This document shows positions 7,499 through 11,974 of a stretch of 11,974 bases of DNA, in pieces. The stretch is from a bacterium (lineage in GTDB: Bacteria; Auribacterota; Auribacteria; Auribacterales; Auribacteraceae). The notes under the pieces are model-generated. The model had not been told where the DNA came from, did not search any database, and saw only the letters and a program-made list of their open reading frames with translations. A program made the translations under genes and the position numbers. The stretch covers positions 1-11,974 of the forward strand of contig JAGGZS010000265.1 of the NCBI GenBank assembly GCA_021161885.1. The letters run 5' to 3'. Numbering within the stretch: position 1 is the stretch's first letter; the number at the start of each line of letters is the position of its first letter.

Positions 7499-8395
7499 TT
7501 AAATCGGGTCAACATGAATGGTTACGTCAATTACTCCTTTAATCCGGTTTAACAAACTGTATTCAACTTGTTTGGCGATATTATGCCCGTCTTTAACGGA
7601 TATATCGGGAGCGACAGTAATATGCAGGTCAAAAAAAAGACTGTCCGCATAATATCTTGCCCTTAGTTCATGAACATCAATAACGCCGTCGACTTTTCGC
7701 GCAATTGAGCCGGCATCCTCTAACATTTCGGGCGGAGGAGCTGTATCGATAAGATATTTAAATGAGCGAACTGTTATATTTATCCCCACTTTAACAACAA
7801 ACGCGGCTATTATTATACTTATTATTTTATCAAGAACAGCAAACCGCGGAATTATCACCGCGATGGTAATTCCTATAAGAGCCGCAAACGATGAAATCGC
7901 GTCCGAGCGATGATGCCATGCGTTAGCTTGAGTACTTGTCGATCCTATTTTTTTCCCCACTTTCATAGTTACCCTGAAAAGAATTTCTTTAGACACAACC
8001 GAAATCAACGCTACTATGATTGCAAAACTGCAAGGAGATATAAATTCGGTAGAATTGATAATTATCTTCAAACTGTAGTAAGCTAGGCTAAAGCCGGCGA
8101 ATATGATAAAAACACCTAACACATGAGCGATATAATTGTCTATTTTGCCGTGCCCGTAAAGATGATTTTTATCATGCGGTTTACCTGCTATGTTAAGCCC
8201 GATAAGCAGTCCGAAGTCAGTTACGATATCCGATAAGGAGTGCATGGCGTCCGCGATTAACGCGTAACTGTGCCCGAATATCCCCATCAGTAACTTGGCA
8301 GAAACAAGAAGCAGGTTTACAACAACTCCGATCAGAGTTATTTTTATACCCTCTTTAAATGAATTGCCTGTTTTGTCTGTTTGAATATTTTTCAT
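7499..8395 (-). CDS. Cation diffusion facilitator transporter (probable zinc exporter)
   Basis: CDF proteins are dimeric six-helix antiporters that export divalent metals in exchange for protons. The 298 residues have the expected layout, with about six membrane helices up to residue 215 and a cytoplasmic ferredoxin-like domain (about 216-298). The transport site is seen as H52-x-x-x-D56 in helix 2 (ADAMHSLSD) and H161-x-x-x-D165 in helix 5 (AWHHRSD). An H-D/H-D tetrad is the pattern of zinc-type CDFs, while D-D types are broader. The conserved loop reads KPHDKNHLYGHGKID (72-86), with Asp for the usual Glu at the end. His residues in the tail (242, 258, 271, 294) are candidate regulatory metal sites. 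Its 3' end converges on the RAYT-like gene with 38 bases between them. Metal specificity is inferred from the tetrad only. Confidence 0.9.
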   Translation of the reverse strand: MKNIQTDKTGNSFKEGIKITLIGVVVNLLLVSAKLLMGIFGHSYALIADAMHSLSDIVTDFGLLIGLNIAGKPHDKNHLYGHGKIDNYIAHVLGVFIIFAGFSLAYYSLKIIINSTEFISPCSFAIIVALISVVSKEILFRVTMKVGKKIGSTSTQANAWHHRSDAISSFAALIGITIAVIIPRFAVLDKIISIIIAAFVVKVGINITVRSFKYLIDTAPPPEMLEDAGSIARKVDGVIDVHELRARYYADSLFFDLHITVAPDISVKDGHNIAKQVEYSLLNRIKGVIDVTIHVDPI

Positions 8396-8434
8396 AACCG
8401 ACCTTTTAATTATTGAGATTATCGGGACGGTTAA

Positions 8435-8443
8435 ATATTAGCA
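8435..8443 (-). promoter_or_regulatory. Candidate extended -10 promoter for the CDF gene
   Basis: TGC-TAATAT on the - strand lies 40 bases before the CDF start, in the 96-bp gap after the flagellin gene. No good -35 is present, which an extended -10 can tolerate. An AAAGG ribosome site stands before the ATG. Confidence 0.3.
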
Positions 8444-8491
8444 TAAAACAAAAAGAGGTGTTAACTTTTTTATCCTGCCGTAAAAAAATTA

Positions 8492-9307
8492 TTACGCCAA
8501 TAGGCTCAATACCCTTGTATAATAAATGTTTGCCTGTGCGGCAAGAGCTAAAGTTGTGCTTTGTAGAAGAGAGAGCCTTGTTATTTCCATTTGGGTTTCT
8601 ACTATATCAGCGTCTTGCAAAACGGAACGGGTAGACATATAATTCACCTGTTCAATTGCGTTCATATCCTGCTGCAGTCCAATACGTTTAATATAAGATC
8701 CCAGTCTGCCTTCATCATGCTCGATAACAGTTGCGGCATTATCAATATTGGTGATGGTTTGATTGATATCAGATGTAGAACCCGTTACGTTTAAATTCAA
8801 ACCATTCAAAGTCAGGCTGGATAATGTAGGCTGTCCACCCGTTCCGCTTAAACTCGCGTTTTGAAGCGACCCTACAGAAAAACCGGTATATATTTTTGAA
8901 TCAACCCCGCTTGACAAAATATCGGTTACCGAATCACGCAGTTGGTTAATATTTTCCTGAAGAGCTATTTTCTCTGCTGTTGTAACATCAATGCCAAGCG
9001 CGTCATTGGCGAGCTCGGACATCTCTGTTAAAATAGAAGATATTTGCGATAAATAACTATCGTTTCTCTGGAGCAGATTAATACTGTTTTCATACACGCT
9101 GTCTTTTGTGGAGGAATTGCTTATTTTCCTATCGAGCTGTCTTATCATAAAATAAGCCGCCGGACCGTCTGAGGCTTTGTTTATTTTTTTAAAAGTGCTC
9201 GCTATGGTTTGCTGTTTTAACAGTTGTTCCTGAATATTGTTTAACGTATTAAGCAAATATTGTGAAGGGATTAAACTATTAATCCGAGAAAATACTGAGC
9301 CGTCCAT
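8492..9307 (-). CDS. Short flagellin (FliC-like filament protein)
   Basis: Flagellin is exported through the flagellar type III apparatus and polymerises into the filament. This copy has 271 residues. The N-terminal D0/D1 coiled coil is visible (FSRINSLIPSQYLLNTL at 6-22, INKASDGPAAYFMI at 42-55, LLQRNDSYLSQISSILTEMSELANDAL at 78-104). So is the C-terminal pair (RSVLQDADIVETQMEITR at 227-244, AAQANIYYTRVLSLL at 256-270). Between them only about 60 Ser/Gly/Thr-rich residues replace the usual outer domains. It departs from classic flagellin: the LSSGLRINSASDD block is ASTFKKINKASDG, and the usual AMLAQAN is ALAAQAN. A FlgL-type hook-filament junction protein is the main alternative, but the VLSLL end favours flagellin. 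No other flagellar gene is in the window. The gene has a strong AGGAGG ribosome site (9315-9320) and a sigma-54 promoter. Confidence 0.82.
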   Translation of the reverse strand: MDGSVFSRINSLIPSQYLLNTLNNIQEQLLKQQTIASTFKKINKASDGPAAYFMIRQLDRKISNSSTKDSVYENSINLLQRNDSYLSQISSILTEMSELANDALGIDVTTAEKIALQENINQLRDSVTDILSSGVDSKIYTGFSVGSLQNASLSGTGGQPTLSSLTLNGLNLNVTGSTSDINQTITNIDNAATVIEHDEGRLGSYIKRIGLQQDMNAIEQVNYMSTRSVLQDADIVETQMEITRLSLLQSTTLALAAQANIYYTRVLSLLA

Positions 9308-9472
9308 TGTAATTCCTCCTGAGACGTACTGTAACGGGATTTAAAATTCGATGACAAGAAAATAAGCTTAAAATAAATTCAATAACCGCACCCATTCGCC
9401 CATAGTTACCTTTACCTAAGTAAGAATCATTAATTATTCGCAAAATATAAACAACGCCGCGCAGTAAAACAA

Positions 9473-9490
9473 ATGCAACGAATATGCCAA
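9473..9490 (-). promoter_or_regulatory. Sigma-54 (-24/-12) promoter of the flagellin gene
   Basis: On the - strand TTGGCAT, then ATTCG, then TTGCAT matches the RpoN consensus TGGCAC-N5-TTGCA with one change. The GG and GC pairs have the exact spacing required (12 bases from the second G to the C). Transcription would start near 9463, leaving a leader of about 155 nt before the flagellin ATG at 9307. Flagellar sigma-54 promoters are well known, and an enhancer-binding protein is encoded divergently next door. Confidence 0.75.
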
Positions 9491-9503
9491 CTTATTTATG
9501 CGC

Positions 9504-9514
9504 AATATGTTACA
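9504..9514 (+). promoter_or_regulatory. TGTTACA box 1 (left arm of an 11-bp inverted repeat)
   Basis: AATATGTTACA is the exact reverse complement of 9599-9609. The box lies 15-25 bases upstream of the sigma-54 promoter. It is a candidate binding site for the neighbouring activator. Confidence 0.4.
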
Positions 9515-9566
9515 ATCAAAACACACTTATATCAAGCGTGTTATGCAATGCGTTAAAATCATTCCG

Positions 9567-9572
9567 TATAAT
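9567..9572 (+). promoter_or_regulatory. Candidate -10 box for the sigma-54 activator gene
   Basis: This is a perfect TATAAT facing the activator gene, but the -35 region (TGCAAT at 9544-9549, 17 bases away) is poor. It lies between TGTTACA boxes 1 and 2, so binding there could affect it. Confidence 0.3.
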
Positions 9573-9598
9573 ATACATATAACCTTAAGGGATTATCC

Positions 9599-9609
9599 TG
9601 TAACATATT
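9599..9609 (-). promoter_or_regulatory. TGTTACA box 2 (right arm of the 11-bp inverted repeat)
   Basis: TGTAACATATT mirrors box 1 across 84 bases. It sits about 110-120 bases upstream of the -24 element, a usual distance for enhancer sites of sigma-54 activators. Confidence 0.4.
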
Positions 9610-9640
9610 ATGACGCCGTAAAACAATTTTTGAAATATTT

Positions 9641-9647
9641 TGTTACA
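9641..9647 (+). promoter_or_regulatory. TGTTACA box 3
   Basis: This is a third exact TGTTACA, preceded by ATATTT, about 155 bases upstream of the -24 element and 62 bases before the activator ATG. If bound, it could also give autoregulation of the activator. Confidence 0.3.
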
Positions 9648-9709
9648 CTATTGGTTAAACTTTTTTTGTTTTTTACCGAATTTAAAAATAAACCTAAAAG
9701 GCGTAAAAA

Positions 9710-10696
9710 ATGTATAATTTAAAAAAACGATATGACAAACTCTCTGATTTGTTAAAGGAAGAAGGCTTTATAACAGAAGATCATTCTCTGCTACGCCAAT
9801 TTTTGGTTATCGACAAAATATCATCGTCGGACATATCGGTTGTCATTACAGGAGCGAGTGGAACCGGAAAAAACCTTATCGCCAAATATATACATAAACA
9901 CAGTTCAAGGAACGACAAAGCGCTTATAACCGTCGATGTATCATGTTTATCTTCTCAGCTTATAGAGTCCGAACTGTTCGGGCATGAAAAAGGGGCTTTC
10001 ACCGGAGCGGTAAACAGCCATACCGGCGCTTTTGAACGGAGCAACGGCGGAACATTATTTCTCGATGAAATAGGCGACCTGAACCTTAACCTCCAAAAAA
10101 AACTGCTTAGCGCTATTGAGACGAAAACTATCCGTAAACTCGGCGGGGAAAAAGAGATTAAACTTGATTTAAGAATCATAGCCGCTACAAACAAAAACCT
10201 GAAAAAAATGGTTCAGCGCAGAAAATTCAGAAGAGACTTGTTTTTCCGTTTACAGGAAGCGGCAATTCATCTTCCGAAATTACAGCAGCGTCCCGATGAT
10301 ATACCACTGCTTGTAGACTATTTTATTCATATATACAACAAAAAATACAAAAAACAGGTTACTGCAATGTCTGACGCCACAATAAGTTATATGAAAAATT
10401 ATTCTTGGCCAGGTAATGTGAGGGAATTAAAGAATGTCATCAAATCGGCAATCGCCGTAGGCGCCAGAGACACAATATGGGTTGAAGACATTCTGCTTTA
10501 TTTCGCTAAAAAAAATGATGGCGGTGAAAATAAAAATAGCCCTAACCTTATATCACTGGACGAAATACAGAAAAAACACATAACCGATGTGCTTAATCAT
10601 CTCGGATGGAACAAAAGCCAGTCGGCAAAATTATTAGCTGTTTCAAGACCAAGGCTCAACAGGCTGATAAAAAAATATTCTATAAAAATGGTATAA
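9710..10696 (+). CDS. Sigma-54-dependent transcriptional activator without sensory domain (PspF-like architecture)
   Basis: Enhancer-binding proteins of this family use ATP hydrolysis to open sigma-54 promoters. The 328 residues begin with only about 25 residues before the AAA+ domain, with no receiver, PAS or GAF domain. Walker A is GASGTGKN (48-55; family usual GESGTGKE, catalytic Lys kept). The sigma-54 contact loop GAFTGA is intact at 95-100, Walker B is LFLDEI (116-121), sensor I is RIIAATN (155-161), arginine-finger region FRRDLFFRL (173-181) and sensor II WPGNVREL (233-240). A Fis-type helix-turn-helix occupies about 289-325 (NKSQSAKLLAVSRPRLNRLI). An AAGG ribosome site precedes the ATG. 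It is divergent from the flagellin gene and its sigma-54 promoter, so flagellin is the obvious target (inference). Control is probably by a separate partner protein or by amount. The 3' end converges on queH with nine bases between. Confidence 0.92.
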   Translation: MYNLKKRYDKLSDLLKEEGFITEDHSLLRQFLVIDKISSSDISVVITGASGTGKNLIAKYIHKHSSRNDKALITVDVSCLSSQLIESELFGHEKGAFTGAVNSHTGAFERSNGGTLFLDEIGDLNLNLQKKLLSAIETKTIRKLGGEKEIKLDLRIIAATNKNLKKMVQRRKFRRDLFFRLQEAAIHLPKLQQRPDDIPLLVDYFIHIYNKKYKKQVTAMSDATISYMKNYSWPGNVRELKNVIKSAIAVGARDTIWVEDILLYFAKKNDGGENKNSPNLISLDEIQKKHITDVLNHLGWNKSQSAKLLAVSRPRLNRLIKKYSIKMV

Positions 10697-10705
10697 TAAA
10701 CAAAC

Positions 10706-11257
10706 CTATTTCTTTACGATTTTTTTGCGGCTGTATACGCATCCGCAATAATTCTGCCGGTAAAAATTATACTTTTTACCCATCAGGTTTGTTTTTTTAA
10801 AACCGTCATTTTTCTTAAAATTTTCGTTTAAAAAATCAACTTTACAATTTTCAGCCAATTCTTGCGCGATACGGTTTATGTTGTTTGCGTCTTTATGGGG
10901 GCTTACTGTCAGTGTTGTTGTCAGATAAGCTATAGAGTTTTCCTCTGCTTTTTTCAAAGATGTTTCAAGCCTTAACTTAAAACATTGTTCGCATCGTTTC
11001 CCTTTTTCCGGTTCGTGTTCGAGTCCTTTGATGTAATCAGTCCACTTATCTATTTCATAATCACCAGTTATAAGTTTGAGATTATTTTCTTCAGCGAATC
11101 TTTTTATTTCTTTTAACCTAATATTATATTCCGGTTCCGGCTGAATGTTGGGATTATAAAAAAACAGGGTAACTTCGTAATCTTGGCTTAATAAATCGAC
11201 CACATACGGTGAGCACGGCGCACAGCAAACATGAAGCAGTAACTTCTTTTTTTCCAT
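10706..11257 (-). CDS. queH: Epoxyqueuosine reductase QueH
   Basis: QueH carries out the last step of queuosine synthesis, reducing epoxyqueuosine in the wobble position of GUN-anticodon tRNAs to queuosine. It is the non-homologous alternative to cobalamin-dependent QueG. The 183 residues match the short family form. All signature cysteines are seen: HVCCAPCS (9-16), the KRCEQCFKLRLE block near residue 87, and YCGCVYS near the C terminus, which ligate the iron-sulfur cluster and metal site. TLTVSPHKD and NFKKNDGF are also family-typical. The start fits because the HVCCAPC strand normally begins within ten residues of the N terminus. An AAGG stands 11 bases upstream. No other queuosine genes are present. 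It converges on the sigma-54 activator with only nine bases between the stops. Confidence 0.93.
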   Translation of the reverse strand: MEKKKLLLHVCCAPCSPYVVDLLSQDYEVTLFFYNPNIQPEPEYNIRLKEIKRFAEENNLKLITGDYEIDKWTDYIKGLEHEPEKGKRCEQCFKLRLETSLKKAEENSIAYLTTTLTVSPHKDANNINRIAQELAENCKVDFLNENFKKNDGFKKTNLMGKKYNFYRQNYCGCVYSRKKIVKK

Positions 11258-11298
11258 GGCAAGCTCAACCTTGGTATATTTTTTTTAAGATAAAAGCA

Positions 11299-11327
11299 AA
11301 TATAACACAGTTATCCTGATAATTCAA
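11299..11327 (-). promoter_or_regulatory. Sigma-70-type extended -10 promoter for queH
   Basis: On the - strand TTGAAT (11322-11327) and TATATT (11299-11304) are 17 bases apart. A TG one base before the -10 makes it an extended type. The predicted start near 11292 gives a leader of about 35 nt. It indicates that queH is transcribed on its own rather than from the broken gene upstream. Confidence 0.55.
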
Positions 11328-11354
11328 AACTTTGGGTTGCAAAATTTTATTTTA

Positions 11355-11426
11355 TCGTTTACAGCGTTTGCCTAAGAAGCCGGCTATAGCGCTTATAAGA
11401 AGCAATATTGTCGCGGGTTCCGGTAT
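11355..11426 (-). other. PEP-CTERM sorting signal
   Basis: The tail is IPEPATILLL, then ISAIAGFLG and KRCKR: a Pro-Glu-Pro motif, one membrane helix and a basic end, directly before the stop codon. It implies an exosortase elsewhere in the genome. Confidence 0.85.
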
Positions 11427-11849
11427 AGTGGTTTGACCATTATATTTAATTAATTTACCGTATATCTCATTGGTATTTCCGAAATCTAATCTTGTACTTG
11501 TCCAAGTAACAATGAAATCTTTCCCGTTTGAAGTGACTGATGGCTCATTCTGATAATCCGTGGTATAAGTATTGATTAAAAATTCGGATCCTATAAAATT
11601 TCCCGCGGAATCTATTAACTGCCCGTATATTCCTTTACCATCTCCATCTTGGGATAAGCTCGTCCATGTAATAAGGTAATCTTCTCCATTTGAACTGACC
11701 GAGACCCCCTGTTGGTGATTTGTAGTATAAGTATTAATCAGAAACTCAGCCCCTATAAAATTGCCGTTTGAATCAAGTAACTGCCCGTATACTTCCGTAT
11801 CAGTACCGTTTTGTAGACTCGCCCATGCAACAAGGTAATTTTGCCCGTT
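11427..11849 (-). repeat. Tandem protein-coding repeats (2.6 units)
   Basis: Unit 1 covers 11691-11849 (53 codons), unit 2 covers 11529-11690 (54 codons) and a partial unit 3 covers 11427-11528 (34 codons). Units 1 and 2 share YGQL, DS, GNFIG, EFLINTYTT in register. At DNA level they have drifted, as in an old duplication. Confidence 0.75.
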
Positions 11850-11974
11850 GGGGTTGTTGCAAAAGTATAGGGAAAATTTCTAAATTTCTGAAAAGTTGAT
11901 TGATTTTTTAAAAATTATGTTTTTAGGGTATCTATTTTTGTTCTAAACTCGTTTTTACGCAGAAATTTTCTGCA
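11850..11974. mobile_element. Putative end of an insertion sequence, cut by the window edge
   Basis: Exactly where the PEP-CTERM repeat homology stops, the sequence changes to GGGGTTGTTGCAAAAGTATA and continues very AT-rich with no coding frame. A GG...GTTGCAAA start resembles the terminal repeats of several IS families, with IS6-type ends the closest I can recall. It is not enough to name a family. A 7-bp perfect inverted repeat, GCAGAAA-T-TTTCTGC, lies at 11959-11973. No transposase, second terminus or target duplication is visible, so the element is inferred from the junction and its end sequence. Confidence 0.45.

Larger units (their letters stand above)
9308..9709. other. 402-bp divergent intergenic region between flagellin and the sigma-54 activator
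   Basis: No convincing gene is seen here. On the flagellin side it holds the AGGAGG ribosome site, a leader of about 155 nt and the sigma-54 promoter. Upstream of that promoter lie three TGTTACA boxes and a perfect TATAAT facing the activator gene. A 74-codon frame at 9498-9722 was judged spurious. Confidence 0.7.
11352..11849 (-). pseudogene. PEP-CTERM sorting-signal protein with tandem ~53-residue repeats, 5' end lost
   Basis: This is the 3' part of an exported surface-protein gene. Read on the - strand it is open from about 11879 to the stop at 11352-11354, with no usable start codon. Homology to its own repeats begins at 11849. Two full repeats and part of a third are present, each opening with NG-x-x-[YF] and a hydrophobic strand ending in W, then IYGQL-DS-GNFIG-EFLINTYTT. 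Such repeats are common in large adhesin-like and beta-propeller-like proteins. The last 24 residues are a PEP-CTERM tail: IPEP, the hydrophobic stretch ATILLLISAIAGFLG and basic KRCKR. This tail is recognised by exosortase and removed on anchoring or secretion. Upstream of 11850 the frame meets non-repeat sequence and a stop at 11880-11882, so the gene appears interrupted. An intact gene whose true N terminus lies elsewhere cannot be recovered from this window. Confidence 0.7.

Noticed and set aside
8413..8634. 73-codon open frame on the + strand spanning the CDF/flagellin gap
   Set aside because: Most of it is antisense to the flagellin C-terminal coding region, and no ribosome site or family match is visible.
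9498..9722. 74-codon open frame on the + strand before the sigma-54 activator
   Set aside because: It lies in very AT-rich sequence holding promoter signals, has no ribosome site or recognisable domain, and overlaps the activator start by 13 bases.

Overview
The window is about 12 kb of AT-rich bacterial chromosome with ten protein-coding genes (nine intact by frame, one broken), no RNA gene and no CRISPR array. The mix of flagellin, a sigma-54 activator, a PEP-CTERM protein, a QueH-type queuosine enzyme, a type III pantothenate kinase and a RAYT-like protein with a DnaA-like tail suggests a Gram-negative-type bacterium. It could come from a poorly cultured lineage such as Elusimicrobiota or Omnitrophota. 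That assignment is a guess from gene content; nothing here proves it.

Left part (1-2608, + strand): a tight cofactor operon nadC-birA-coaX, covering NAD synthesis from quinolinate, biotin attachment and repression, and the first step of coenzyme A synthesis. It ends in a convergent gap holding a 167-bp MITE-like element with 32-bp imperfect terminal inverted repeats, flanked by TA dinucleotides. Next, on the - strand, come an orphan four-helix membrane histidine kinase with a NIT-like sensory domain and a GlmU-like nucleotidyltransferase whose C-terminal half lacks the acetyltransferase signature. A good sigma-70-like promoter precedes the nucleotidyltransferase.

Middle (6561-8395): a RAYT-like protein that appears to have lost both its first HUH histidine and its catalytic tyrosine but keeps a C-terminal DnaA-like helix-turn-helix, convergent with a cation diffusion facilitator (probably zinc).

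Right part (8492-11974): a short, divergent flagellin on the - strand and a sigma-54-dependent activator lacking any sensory domain on the + strand, divergently arranged around a 402-bp intergenic region. On the flagellin side this region carries a near-consensus -24/-12 promoter (TGGCAT-N5-TTGCA). It also carries repeated TGTTACA boxes, including an 11-bp perfect inverted repeat, which are plausible activator-binding sites. This gives a self-contained local circuit: an activator with no sensor domain, its possible enhancer sites and a sigma-54 flagellin promoter. Then come queH (- strand, good extended -10 promoter) and the 3' part of a repeat-containing PEP-CTERM exported protein. Its upstream part is replaced from about 11850 by unrelated AT-rich sequence that looks like the end of an insertion sequence.
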